DNA from: Phlebopus portentosus
Taxonomy: Eukaryota; Basidiomycota; Agaricomycetes; Boletales; Boletinellaceae
Assembly (NCBI GenBank): GCA_037892935.1
Contig: JAYXKI010000001.1
Span: 4,092,001 to 4,156,000, forward strand
Reading direction: 5' to 3'
DNA: 64,000 bases
Shown here: one piece after another, positions 45,668-57,334 of the stretch
Numbering within the stretch: position 1 is the stretch's first letter
How the letters are laid out: each line of letters starts with the position of its first letter
Made by a program: the position numbers and the translations under genes
Notes under the pieces: generated by a model
Told to the model about the DNA's origin: nothing
Database searches by the model: none
Seen by the model: the letters and a program-made list of their open reading frames with translations, nothing else

Positions 45668-47345
45668 CCGACAAGGTAGCCTCCACAGAGGGAAACGTGA
45701 CTCGTCCTTACAGACTTCACTCAAGATGTAGTACTCAAATCTTACTCGCTCATTTTTCTTATTGTACTCTCTTACGACTTAGTTATTGATCTTACGTTCG
45801 ATACGTGGCACACAAACGACACACCGACGTACCTGGCTGTTTTCAAATCGTGCTCAAAGTGCTTACCTATCCTCTCCTCCCTCTCCCCAGGACGGCTATC
45901 TATCTGCCGAAAACCTACGCTACTGTGCTAAACTACAGCTCCCCCGGCCTACAATCCACCCATCTCCATTCCTCTTCCAATCGGCGCCTCCACCCTCATC
46001 GTTCAAAACCATACTGGAACTACGGGTCATGTATATTCGGATCAATGGCCCCTAAGAGTGGCGTTTACTGCCTTTTTCATATGTATTGTCACTCGCGACT
46101 TTTGTGATTTTTGTCACACAGAACACCTCAAAATATAAAAACCACCATATCTCACTCAATTCTTGACCGTTTTCCGTGATATAAGTTTCTAAATTCATAG
46201 TTTTAAGATATGTTTCAAATTCCAACAAGGATGAAGAGAAATGAGCAAAGAATGAGTGAAATATGTCACAAAAGGCCGATTTTAGACACTTCCTTCATGT
46301 GTATTTTTTCCTGCCCTCAGACTGGGTGCTACAACAACCTAGACTTCATCAGAGTGGTGCTATTGGCATAATATGAATTTACAGGCATCAGCTTTCCTAA
46401 GAATAAATTTATTTTGAGGTCTGGGGGCCCTTGAGAAAAGGTAGGTTTGAGCTCAGCTCAGACATGTACCAAACCAGCAGATACAATGCAGAATACAGCT
46501 CAAAGTCAGTCTGTAAGTTTACAATAAAGCAATTATATCATTTTGGACTTCCCTGTAGGACTGTAGCACCCAGTCTGAGGGCAGGAAAAAATGCACATGA
46601 AGGAAGTGTCTAAAATCGGCCTTTTGCGACATATTTCACTCATTCTTTGCTCATTTCTCTTCATCCTTGTTGGAATTTGAAACATATCTTAAAAATATGA
46701 ATTTAGCAACTTATATCACGCAAAACGGTCAAGAATTGAGTGAGATATGGTGATTTTTATATTTTGAGGTGTTCTGTGTGACAAAAATCACAGAAGTCGC
46801 GAGTGACAATACATATGAAAAAGGCTGTAAACACCCGGAAACCTCCCCGCGTCTACAGAGGACCGACGAACTTGTCGTTGTGCGATTACCGGGTACACTG
46901 GCACTCGACAAGCACTTGGCCGTCGGTGCGAGCGAGTTCAGGAAGTTGGGGAGAGGCACCTCCTTCACACCTGCACGTCGCTCGCGTGTGCACTCGTAGC
47001 TGATATTCGGAGCCGTAGTCCAGAGTAGAATTGCGCGATGGCTCGTCGGGGTTCGTGAGTTGATTGCCGGTGTCGTCGATGTTGCCGATCGGATGGTGGC
47101 GTCGTTTCGTCGAAAGTGATAGTGCGTGCGGCTTTGAGGAGCCTCGGTGGGGATTCGGCGACGGAACAGGTGTTGGTGCTCGTGTCGGCTAACCACTGTG
47201 CGTCGACGAGTCCGCGCCTTGACTCGCGATTCCAGGAATGCGTTTTTGGGGATAGGCAGTATTCGCGCGGAGATCATAGTGGTGAGAAGACAAGAAGAGA
47301 TGAAGCGCCGCTACCCGATCTCCCAGACTTTACAGGACAGACCAG
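45668..47345 (+). repeat. Dispersed repeat R1, split by an inverted-repeat element
   Basis: 45668-46067 and 46828-47345 together match 57335-58235 in the opposite orientation, over about 900 bp with scattered substitutions and small indels. Shared blocks begin with GACAAGGTAGCCTCCACAG and end with GCCGCTACCCGATCTC. Both copies carry long open frames on both strands, in several frames, without a domain I recognise. It may be a non-autonomous transposon, part of a retroelement, or a duplicated non-coding segment. Confidence 0.75.
46068..46827. mobile_element. 760-bp inverted-repeat element (MITE-like) inside R1
   Basis: Two arms of 266 bp each (46068-46333 and 46562-46827) are inverted copies of one another with only scattered mismatches, flanking a 228-bp centre. 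Outer ends read CTGCCTTTTTCATATG and, inverted, CAGCCTTTTTCATATG. The element is bordered by TA on both sides (46066-46067 and 46828-46829). The related repeat R2 at the same point has a single TA with no insertion. There is no transposase frame. The structure fits a foldback MITE of Tc1/mariner type (TA target). Confidence 0.85.
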
Positions 47346-48083
47346 TCTGTCTCAATATCAGAGTTTCTCTCTGCCAGGACTGACGTGAGTTGTAAACTGA
47401 GCTGGTCGCAGCGTGAACGCTACTGGATATCTAATTCCTTCTGTACTAGACTAAACTAGCTTGTCTCAGATCGAGATAAGAGAATCCAGGCTATGGTTCA
47501 TCAGGCCTAGGACTTATCCTATCTTCGTCAATGCGCCATCATATCTTTTACGGTGCCATATTCTTCTATTGGAATCGAGAAATCCCGAAGTCATGCAAAG
47601 CAACGACTGGAGCTAAACATGATGGAATTACGGGTTCTCGGCTATTCCACACGAGTCGTCAGTTGTCCCTTGCTTCAAGACGCGTCTACTAGCCGTCTAC
47701 TCGAAAACGGCTACTGCGATTTAGACTCCGACAGGTTCCGCTCAACGCGCGACGCGACGCGTCGGCACGTGTTCAATTCTGATCTCAAGTTCGCATTAAC
47801 CAATAAATGTTGGATCGGATTGTCATCTAAAAACACCACTTCTCGTACGCATCCGATTGTGCCCACGAACTTCGTAGAACCTGGGAATTGAGGATAAACC
47901 CCACTGGCTCATCCCACGACACTTTGTCTTTTGAATGCACGACTTTAGTTTAGCAATGCTTCTCACTGATATCTATAATAATGACTCACTTGCTCACATG
48001 ATTCGACCTCTCTCACGCGATTCGTCTAATCGTCTCGCCAGTGAAGTGAAGACAGGCATGGTTTGGATACCTTGATATTAGCC
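47346..48083. other. Intergenic
   Basis: A 112-codon plus frame (47553-47891) is present without recognisable content; no gene is called. Confidence 0.35.
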
Positions 48084-48633
48084 ATGGCCAGTACTGCAGA
48101 CTCCATACCGAACAAGATCATTCTGCTCGCAGAGGTGCATACCAGCAAGTTTTCGGATTTGTGCTTTTTTAAAACAAGGTCAACAAGATAATCGTCAAGC
48201 CCGGCAAGGGAGACGAGATGCAGCATTTCATGGTCCTACAATCATTCGAATTCTGACGACGAGCCTGGCTGCCTTACATTCCGTTGTGCGAGATACGGAG
48301 ATATCTTCGTTGTCTTCGAAGAGTGCGTATGATAAAACATCATTATCTTCTCCCGGTCTGATTGAAATTTGCTATTGAAACGACTGCAGATATGCTGATA
48401 AGGCCGCCCTCGCAAAGTCAGACTGCAATGCTCTCGGGTTATTTCTGGTTCTGATGCCGATGATTGGACAGGCACTTTGAAACCGAGCCGTTTAAGGCTT
48501 TCTCGGCTGCTGTTCCTGAAATTGTGGTCGGAGTACGTAAACAGGCTTTGATTTCAATTTATGGAGTATGCACTCATGAACGACGTTATAGAAACCCAAT
48601 ATAACTTATTTTGAAGAATTCACCGATCAGTAA
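48084..48633 (+). pseudogene. Antibiotic biosynthesis monooxygenase (ABM)-domain protein, frameshifted
   Basis: Spliced reading: MASTADSIPNKIILLAE, VNKIIVKPGKGDEMQHFMVL, a one-base frame change at about 48247-48256, then SDDEPGCLTFRCARYGDIFV and VFEDYADKAALAKHFETEPF. The end is KAFSAAVPEIVVG and KPNITYFEEFTDQ, with the stop at 48631. Introns have donors GTGCAT, GTGCGT, GTCAGA and GTACGT. This is the dimeric alpha/beta ABM fold of about 100 residues, found in small oxygenases and enzymes of quinone or secondary metabolism. Everything but the single extra T is preserved, so the lesion is either recent or an assembly error. It lies about 150 bp from the convergent terpene synthase TS4. Confidence 0.7.
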
Positions 48634-48787
48634 GAAAATTGTTCAGTAAAATGTTGTATGTATATTTGGATTCATCCGGATATCAAGCGGTAAAGGTCGA
48701 GAATAAAGAATGCTATGAATAAGTATGTACACGAAGAAAAGAGTTTCGCATCTATTTGTCTATTACGAGGGTCTTCTCCACCGCGGT

Positions 48788-49908
48788 CTAAGCGGAGGAT
48801 TTGCGCTGGGTGATCTTCACGATTCCAGTACGTTTGACTTCCTCGCGATTGTCTCCGAAGTATCTGGGTGTATCCATGCTCCAGGAGTTATTTCCGCAGA
48901 TCGCCTGCTGCACTCCATACAGATATGCTCGCACCATCTCATCTACCTCCGGGCCAAATGAACGCATCGCCAACTTGCAGGCTACGATGATATCGGCACA
49001 ATTTTTGTACAGCTGTGCAGTACGGTCCATGGCTTCCTGGTGAGAAAGGCCCTCGTTGTGCATGAGGATTGTAACGGCATTGCAGCTGTCGAGGCCACTT
49101 GCGTATTCGAGTGCATACGAGTAGATATCCTAATTATGAGTCCAGGTCAACTAGCGGAACGAAAGAGGTCGCTATCGAATACTGTACATTCGACAAGCAC
49201 ATCATGTCAACGGCTGCATCCATGATTTTCTGAAAGTTTTTATCCTTAATTACCTTTCTAGGCAAAGTGATGCCTAATATGATCTCCACGATATCGCAGC
49301 ATGGGAAGAGACCGCCGTTATCACGACGAATCTTGATGTACTCTTCAAAGGATGGAAATTCACCATCGGTGCGCAGGGTGGCCTCCTTGGAGATGCCGTC
49401 GATGTATTGAATCAAGTGCGATACAAAACGTGCGCGCAGCTCAGTGGAAATGTGTGAGATGCTCGCCATAAAACTTCGAAGTAAGTCAGTAAGTGATTTC
49501 GAGGATACCAAGATGACCAACTCACTCTTTCGTAGGCGATGTTATTGGTGAAGGGACGACTTCAGAATCGCCGTGTAATGCTCTAATGAAGGCATCGCGA
49601 GTCGCCTTGGTCCCGTCTTTGTCTTGCTCATCAGTAAACTGGTCACAGGCTGCGAGGAGCGTCACCCAGTCGCTAGCTATACGAAGGCCTTTAGCGTCGG
49701 CATAGGGATAGGCATATGCTCCCAGCAACTCGGTGTATGTCGCCCTGAATCGCGTTCGCCTATAATCAGAAAATAATCCGTAGTCGAGTATCCATTCTGT
49801 AGATTCTCTCTTAGCGGGAGTATAGAGCGGGTTACATCCTGCCCAGGGGAAAGGCGTCGATGAGAAAAGGTCGGGAATGTTGAGAGTGAGTTGTGTAGCT
49901 TGCTGCAT
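48788..49908 (-). CDS. Class I sesquiterpene synthase TS4
   Basis: Exons 49908-49526, 49473-49188 and 49129-48788 (383, 286 and 342 nt) give 336 residues, with each exon the same length as in TS1. The N-terminus has PDLFSSTPFPWAGCNPLY, and AYAYPYADAKGLRIASDWVT is conserved. The first metal motif is DQFTDEQ, with Gln in place of the usual second Asp/Glu. The NSE triad NDIYSYALE is intact across intron 2. TPRYFGDN provides the C-terminal RY pair that TS1 lacks. It should cyclise farnesyl diphosphate; the changed motif may alter metal use or product. Intron 2 (49187-49130) and intron 1 (49525-49474) are of normal size. Confidence 0.9.
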
Positions 49909-51085
49909 TGTGGAAATCGGTGTTGACGAATCTTTCGACTACAATTGCGACGTCTTTTATATCCTTAGAGTCTTCGGAGTGATCTTATCACCGTATCGAC
50001 TGCTGGAATGCCGCACTTCTCAAAGGTCAAAGCTTGGTCTACGAAAATAAGCTCTCCGACAACACTTCGGACTCCAATAAGGCATCAAGGACTATTTCAA
50101 AATGAGTCCTCTATCTGTATCCAGATAAAGTCTTGCCGGAGTAAAGAATACTGATAGCAGTGACACCGCGTTGAAATATAGTAGTCACTTGTGGTCCAAA
50201 CGGGGTTATTTCATTGTATCTGGAGAGATATAGTCTCCGTTCACTGGACAAGTGTAATGAGGAAGAGAAACCCATGCATGTACATTCTCGATTGCACAAA
50301 TGTGTGTCCTGGACCAATTTGTGTCGAACATCAAGCTGGTAGAAGAAAGGAATGAGCATCCGTACCTGCCCCTGAGTTCAATTGCATATCGATGAGTAAA
50401 TGAATACTTCGCGGACTCATTTCATGCAGACGACTTTTAGAAATTATCCTATCAGCAACGATTGCGCTTTCCTTGTCCGTCGGATACGGACTCCAAATGA
50501 GGGGAGCTCCATACTCTGGAATCCACTTCAAACGCTGCAACTTGAATGCAGGTTGTCATGATCTAAGTATTATCCTTTGACACACGAGATTTTCACGTGG
50601 CCGAGCCGGAGCAAGTTCAGTTCAAGATCTGCAAGACCATCAGATGCGACGGCCTCGGAATTTGCTCCTAATGCATACCACCAATGACCAAAGTGTTAGT
50701 TCGGCTGCTATCTAGTATCTGAGGTGCAGTTGACTCGGATTCTTGCGCGTCGGGGATCGTCATCATACTCCGCAACTATCGCATCCTGCTTCAATTGCAC
50801 TTCCCGCCCGAGTCGCTTGGACGTTGTTGGACAACCTGTGCTGCACTCGGGCACGCCACAGGTAAATATCCGGCGACAGAAAATCGGGCATCTAAACGAT
50901 GCAACACAGAAAGTTCATCAATTGCTAGGTGATAGTGGAAGGGTCAGGTCAGGTTTCTTTTGTTTCTTTTTAAAAAGAACAAAAATGGAGGTTTCTCACG
51001 CTTCACGTGACCTAATGATGCACACCTACGCAGTTTCGTTCGGCATTATCCCTCAACGTCGTCGTCGACGAACGCTCAGGATACT
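49909..51085. other. Intergenic between divergent TS4 and VPS35
   Basis: Holds both promoters; a TTTATATCC stretch near 49952-49962 could be the TS4 TATA element read on the minus strand. Minus-strand open frames (50111-50359, 50331-50540, with LKWIPEYGAPLIW) are not recognised. Confidence 0.35.
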
Positions 51086-54000
51086 ATGTCGCTTCCAGTG
51101 CCGTTGGGCGACGAAGCCAAGATGTTGAGCGAAGCTCTCAATGTTGTCAAAATCCAAACACAACAAATGAAGCGGTTCCTGGTCAGTCTTGACGCGCGTT
51201 CTATCTGCATTCTGAACAACTGACCAAGCAAAAATATAGGAACTCGATCAGCTCATGGATGCGCTCAAAAGTGCAAGCACGATGCTGGCAGAGCTGCGCA
51301 CCTCGTCGTTGTCTCCCAAGCAGTACTATGAGCTTTGTGGGTGGAGCAGGATTTCAGCACAGATTCTATCTCACCTTGTTCATTCCGCAGACATGGCCGT
51401 CTTCGACGCGTTGAGGCACCTCTCAACTTATCTTTACGAGGCTCACACTCAGGGCAGACATCATCTCGCAGACCTGTACGAACTTGTGCAATATGCAGGA
51501 AATATTGTCCCTAGACTGTACCTGATGATTACTGTCGGCTCTGTGTACATGTCCATACCAGACGCGCCAGTCAAGGAGATAATGAAGGATATGATGGAGA
51601 TGTCTAGAGGTGTACAACATCCTACAAGAGGTCTCTTCCTACGCCACTACTTGAGTGGGCAGACAAGAGATCATCTGCCAGTTGGTAACGATACTGGGTG
51701 CGTTTTGATATAGCTTTAGAATGCGTTGTATTGTGTATTTATTACACTTCTAGTCCGGTCGGAAACCTTCAAGATTCTATCGCCTTTGTTTTGACCAATT
51801 TCATCGAGATGAACAAGCTATGGGTCCGTTTGCAGCATCAAGGTCATTCGCGCGACCGTGAAAAACGCGAAATGGAGCGCCGAGAGCTCCGAATTCTCGT
51901 CGGCACCAACCTTGTTCGTCTAAGCTCGCTTGACGGTGTTGACTTGGACATGTATCAGCGAATTATTCTTCCACATATCCTTGAGCAGATAGTCAATTGC
52001 AAGGACGTCATCGCGCAAGAGTATTTGATGGAAGTTGTAATTCAAGTCTTCCCTGACGAATTCCATCTGTACTCGCTCGGCCCATTCCTGTCCGCAACTG
52101 CTCAGCTTCAGCCGGCGGTGAATATCAAACAGATTGTCATTGCGCTCATTGATAGGCTCGCTGCGTATGCTGCGCGCGAGGCTGAAAATGAAGACCCGGA
52201 GGAAACGAAACGGCAAGAAGCTGCAGCAGCACGTCGTCTGGCAGAAAGGGTGAAGGAACAGAAGGCGAGGGTGCGTTTAAATGGTGCAAATATAGTATCG
52301 CCACCTCCTACGACATCGGATGACTCGGGATGGGGTGCAACCAATCCGACAGCGGATGCAGAAGAATCCTTCAAGGATATGTCACTCACCAACGGGGCCG
52401 CAGAGAATGTCGAGCCCGAAACACCAGCTGAAGAGAAGGGTAAGGAGAAGGAGGTGCAGGAAGCACCGGTCAAGAAATTCAGAGGTATTCCGGAGAACGT
52501 CCGATTATTTGAAGTCTTCTGGCATCAGGTCGTCGAACTCATCAAAGTGCGTGTAACTAAAATGCTAAGCATGCAGCCGCTGACTGGTGACTCTAGGCGC
52601 GGCCAGATCTCTCCGTACAAGATATTACCGCACTATTCGTCTCCCTTATGAACCTCTCAGTTAGCTGTTATCCCGACCGCCTGGAATATGTTGATCAAAT
52701 CCTCGGCTTCGCAAGCGAGAAGATCAAAGAGTTCTCGGATAGGTGAGTGCAGTCTCGAGACCATGGTTGCAAAAGTTTACAATGTGCATTTCAGTCCTGA
52801 TCTTCATGCCATGCAAACGACGAATAACCTTGCCTCACTCCTTATTGCACCTATCAATTCATATCAATCCGTCCTTACCCTTCTTGCATTACCTCGCTAC
52901 GCAAACCTTCTCGTTCTTCAACCTTTCACAACTCGACGCTCGCTCGCCCATGCTATTGTGGCATCCGTGCTCAAGAACGAAACTATCATCGAAACCCCGG
53001 AGGACGTTCGTGGTATACTCGACCTTTGCCAAGTATTAATACGCGACCAACTGGATACTATCCCTGGCAAACAGGCTCAAGCTACTCGAAGACCTCCATA
53101 TCTCGCCGATAGAGAGGAGATGGCGGAGGAACAAGGCTGGGTAGCCAGAATGGTGCATCTCTTCCGTACCGATGTGTTAGACGCGCAGTTCGAGGTATGC
53201 CGCGCCTTCATCTCGCATGCTATCGGTGACTAACTTGTTGTTTCATCCTAGCTCTATCAAGAAGCGCGAAGACACTTTGAGACTGGTGGCGAGCGAATAC
53301 GGTATACTTACCCGGCGCTCATCACGAACGCTATCAAATTATGTCGGCGGTACAAGCTACGTCAGGAAGAGGTGAATAAGGTGTCATAGATATTAAAGAA
53401 ATCGCTGACATATCAATAATGCAGGAGGAGGACTGGCAATCAAAAGTCGCTTCAATTATCCGGTTTATCCGACAGCTTACCTCGATTTTGTTCACCCAAA
53501 TCGAGGCACCTGCGATTGCATTACGACTCTTCCTCCTCGCTGCTCAGGTCGCCGATGAATGTGGATTCGAGGACCTCACATACGATCTATACGTACAGGC
53601 TTTCACTGTATACGAGGAAAGCATCTCAGACAGCCGAGCACAGCTGGAAGCTATCACGTTGATCATTGGCACGTTGCAAGGAGCGAAGGTGTTTAGCGTC
53701 GACAATTATGACACACTGATCACGAAGGCTGCTCTTCATGGCGCGAAGCTGTTGAAGAAGCCTCATCAAGCCACTGCTGTGCATCTCGCGAGCCATATGT
53801 TCTGGCAGGAAGCGCCGGAGGGCGAAGTGCATGAACCAAGTCCTGCGCCTGGTTCCGACGCGGATGGTGCAGATGGACCAAAAGCTGTATGTTAATTTAT
53901 CAGAGTCCATTTCTTTGAGTGAATTTGCTCACAATGGACGATCTCCAGTACCCTCATCAGGATAGCAAGCGCGTCCTTGAATGTTTGCAAAAGTCGTTAC

Positions 54001-54429
54001 GCATTGCGAATTCTGCGACGGAGGACATCGTGACCGTGCAACTCTATTGCGATGCTTTAGATCAATACCTTTACTACCTCGACCATAAAGCGCCAGCTGT
54101 ATGTGTAATCATTGTACCCTGGCTGTGTGTTTGCTTACAATTTGCGATCACAGGTTACGCCCAAGTTTGTAAACAGTCTAGTTGACCTGATCACCTCGAG
54201 CATCGACAACGTCTCTTCACCAGACGTCCACCCCTCGTTCCGAGCTCCACCAGGACTTATCGAAGGTGTTCAAACACCCGACATGATTGTACGACACTTC
54301 TGCAATACACTTCTATACATCCAGAACCGCAAGAGCAGTCCGGGCGCGGATGCTCGATGGGATGAGGTTGACGTAGTGGGTGGTATGCTCAAGATGGGGC
54401 TTGGTCAGCAGGACGGGCTTGCTCGATGA
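51086..54429 (+). CDS. VPS35: Vacuolar protein sorting-associated protein 35, retromer core
   Basis: ATG at 51086 ([20 protein letters not shown]), first intron 51182-51239, and about eight introns in all. It has the conserved VPS35 N-terminal block: [40 protein letters not shown] (PRLYL motif), [19 protein letters not shown]. Alpha-solenoid segments follow: [86 protein letters not shown] and [20 protein letters not shown]. The end is [23 protein letters not shown]35 scaffolds VPS26 and VPS29 on endosomes for cargo recycling to the Golgi. A low-complexity acidic linker (near 52280-52480) interrupts the solenoid, as in other fungi. Confidence 0.95.
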
Positions 54430-54886
54430 TGCTATGAGTCGACAGGACTGTAGAGGACAATGCTCCATGCGGCCAATTCGAATTCGTTTGTTTAGTTCAG
54501 TTATTCGATATTGTTCTTCTAACGTGTGCAGGTACCGCGCGTACCACTCTGTTGTGCTTAATTTTATTCCGGAGTCACATCCCTTTCGTCTTTGCTGCGC
54601 TTGACATCAAGGACGAATCCGTCACGCCGCGCTCGAATGAATTTTAAAGTGCTAACATTGGGTAGGTGTACCTGACTATATCAAAAGGGATCAAACAGGG
54701 TATGGAGTCGTCGACTGCAGACATGGCCTGAGCTACGTAAAAGCCAAGTTCGAGGACGATCTATTGAACAATTCAAGAGAATAAAGAGGGGGAATAATGC
54801 AGGAATAATACATATTAAAGGAGAGGCATGACAAGGAGTGTAGAATGTTCAAGGAATGGACATATTGTATATGCAGGAATAGGGAA
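54430..54886. other. Intergenic between convergent genes
   Basis: 3' flanks of VPS35 and the following minus-strand gene; nothing seen. Confidence 0.4.
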
Positions 54887-55357
54887 TCAGAAACGACGAC
54901 CATTCTGTTGCGATGCAGGCATGTCTTGATAGTCCACCTGACTGACGACCACCATATCCATCTCTTCCTCACGCGGGTCGGTCTTCTTGAGTGGCACGAG
55001 GGTGAATTTCGCCCTAACGGCTTCGAGCGACTCACTTGTCATTTGCGGTGCTGATATCTCTGGGTATGCGCTTCCTTTCTTGGACCTGTCCTTCCTCGAT
55101 TTCGCCTTCTTGAGAAGCGTGGAGTTGGATGGAGACTCGGTGGGAAGAGTGTTCTCCTTGTCTTGTTGAGCGTTCATTATGCCACGGATGCCACTCATGA
55201 AGATGGATTTCGAAGAGCCTGACATAGATGTGGAGGATGAAAAGAGCGCGCTTATAGAGGAGGTGGAGCTGAGAGCGCAAAGACTGAGCTTCGACGAGGC
55301 GCTCCTGATGTAGGGGAGTATGCTCTGTTTCGAGGTGGTCTTGTGAAAGGCGGGCAT
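54887..55357 (-). CDS. Ser/Lys-rich hypothetical protein
   Basis: Single-exon frame of 156 codons from ATG (55357) to TAA-type stop (54887). It opens MPAFHKTTSKQSILPYIRSA. A Ser-rich N-terminal half (SSTSSISALFSSSTSMSGSS) is followed by a basic patch, LLKKAKSRKDRSKKGS, and then a more ordered tail with MTSESLEAVRAKFTLVPLKK and EEEMDMVVVSQVDYQDM. No family is recognised. The mixture of low complexity and a conserved-looking tail suggests a real small regulatory protein. Alternative reading frames on the same strand (55252-55725) look like shadows. Confidence 0.5.
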   Translation of the reverse strand: MPAFHKTTSKQSILPYIRSASSKLSLCALSSTSSISALFSSSTSMSGSSKSIFMSGIRGIMNAQQDKENTLPTESPSNSTLLKKAKSRKDRSKKGSAYPEISAPQMTSESLEAVRAKFTLVPLKKTDPREEEMDMVVVSQVDYQDMPASQQNGRRF

Positions 55358-55947
55358 GCTGAAATGTGGGGATCAATATCACTCTTAGTCCCTATAAGTC
55401 TGGGATGAGAGTAGTGACACCGCTTACTCTGATGACTAGTAGAAGGTCGGTGAAATGATAGACTTTGGATACGGTGATTTGATATATATATATAGTAGAT
55501 GTGGATGAGGAGTGTTAAGGAGTAAAGATTGAGAACGAAACCCGTGAGATAGAGAGAAGACCATAACCAGTGACCAGTCGAGATCAGAATATTAAAGTAA
55601 GCTTCCAGTGTCCCAAGGCCTTGAGTACTCCAAGCGGGTCGGAACGACGAAACAGGTAAAGTACGAAGAATATGTTGGGGTACTCTTCGAAGTGTTGAAG
55701 CCCAATAGATCCGTCGATATGACACATAGTATTTAGATTATAATATCGTCACCATAAATGTACGTACCGGTACATAGACTGAGGTTTGTACGATGGGGCT
55801 TTTATAGGATGGTTTAAAGACGAGTGCACTCAAGATGCGCATTACTATGGTATTCTCATCCCGGTCCGCGCTAGCTATGCTTTATTAGAACTTCTATACG
55901 ATGTACAGTGAATCGCTAGACCTTCTATGAAGGACCTTCTGGCACCA
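55358..55947. other. Intergenic
   Basis: Upstream of the small hypothetical gene and 3' of the DUF6593 gene. A TATATATATA run at about 55485-55494 may be its promoter or a simple repeat. Confidence 0.35.
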
Positions 55948-56825
55948 TCATGCTGCACCTGGAAGGACGTTTTCGCCCTCACCTTCATTCTTTAAAGAAG
56001 TATCGACATTTCCATCGTACCCTTCCCCGCCAACTTTTGCATCCTGAGCCTTGACGTCTTTCTCGTCACCACTTGCCTGTTGATCTTCAACCTTTGGCAT
56101 CTGCTCCCCAGCACTCGTAGCGACAGCCTCAGTCTTAGACTCGCTCACATCCGTTACCTGGTGCTTCTTCCACGGAAGATGTAGATTGCGCGACACCATG
56201 AAGATGAAGAACGATGCGAAGGTAGCATCGCGTGCCATTGGGTTGACTGCGATGGATTCGCTGATGCGAAGGTGTCCGGCCGGGGAGATGCTATTGGGCT
56301 TGAACAGTCCAACCGGATCGCGTTTGTATGTCACTACCTGCCTGCCGGAGGAATCGTAGAGCTATGAGAGGGTATTAGTGCGTGGCAAGTAAGTGCAGTA
56401 GAAAGAAACGAACTTGCGGTTCAAAAGCATACGTGCGCCATGTATATGTCTGGTGCTCGAAAGTGATTTGGGAGTCCGTACTGTTATTGAAGTCCGGTTA
56501 GGACCATCGACTCGTAAAAGAGATAACATGTTCCCCCTGCTTACTTCAGGAATCCCACGCCGCATCCCAGGAACTCGCTAAGCGCATACAAGTGTCCACC
56601 GAAATGAACGTAGCTACGATCCTGCGAAGGCCAGTTCCAGATAATTTGAGCGATTACCTTATGGTCCTGAGGGTCATCAGAGGCAACGAACTCTATCGTA
56701 GTTTTATGAGGGAAGAATTTCCAGTCACGGGTGGTAGAGATGCGATAGACAGGCTTTGAGGCGCCAGGGCCGGGAGTAATGAATGTGGCATTGAAGATAC
56801 GACGGCGCGGAAAGTCCAGCTCCAT
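55948..56825 (-). CDS. DUF6593-domain protein
   Basis: ATG at 56825 (MELDFPRRRIFNATFITPG) and stop at 55948. Exon 1 (56825-56545) is joined through GTAAGC introns to NTDSQITFEHQTYTWRTYAF and LYDSSGRQVVTYKRDPVGLF. The beta-rich pattern (YRISTTRDWKFFPHKTTIEF, YVHFGGHLYALSEFLG, TWRTYAFEPQ..LYD..G..V..Y) matches DUF6593, a family common in Agaricomycetes and of unknown role. A C-terminal acidic, disordered tail (KVEDQQASGDEKDVKAQDAK) follows. The alternative ATG upstream (56993) would add an unlikely leader. Confidence 0.8.
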
Positions 56826-57334
56826 GTCGATTTGATTGTTTCGTTGATTTACTCGAGAAGAGTGTGATAGGCAAGCCTTTTGAGCGGCATAGTGGAAGGT
56901 GTGGAAGCAAAGCAATGGGATATGCAGATGGAGCAAAGCACGGGTGCATGTCACGCTACTGTCGGAAGCTTGCAAAAGGGAAATTTGCATCAAATTGTGA
57001 ATATGCTATTCCTTTAGTGAGGTTTATCTCACCTTTGGATTGCATTTTCTGGGCCCGGGGAAGACCACACCGCGCTGTGTAACAGGAGACACGATGTCGG
57101 AATCTGTCGGAGTTTCGACTTTTTTACCTCCACGGTGAAGATATACAATTTTGGCCTTGCTTCCTCTGATTGAAATTTCCTCCTCTAGGCCGATTCTCAA
57201 TATGCATCAGAGACATAAACATATGGTCTAGGAGTTCTTTGTGTTAGAATTCCAGCAACATTCGTGTTGAGACCAGTCCAGGTTAGAATGAACCTCATAC
57301 TCGACCGGTCTGAGTCTAGCTTTGAGATGGGCCA
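56826..57334. other. Intergenic before repeat R2
   Basis: Promoter region of the DUF6593 gene; nothing else seen. Confidence 0.4.
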
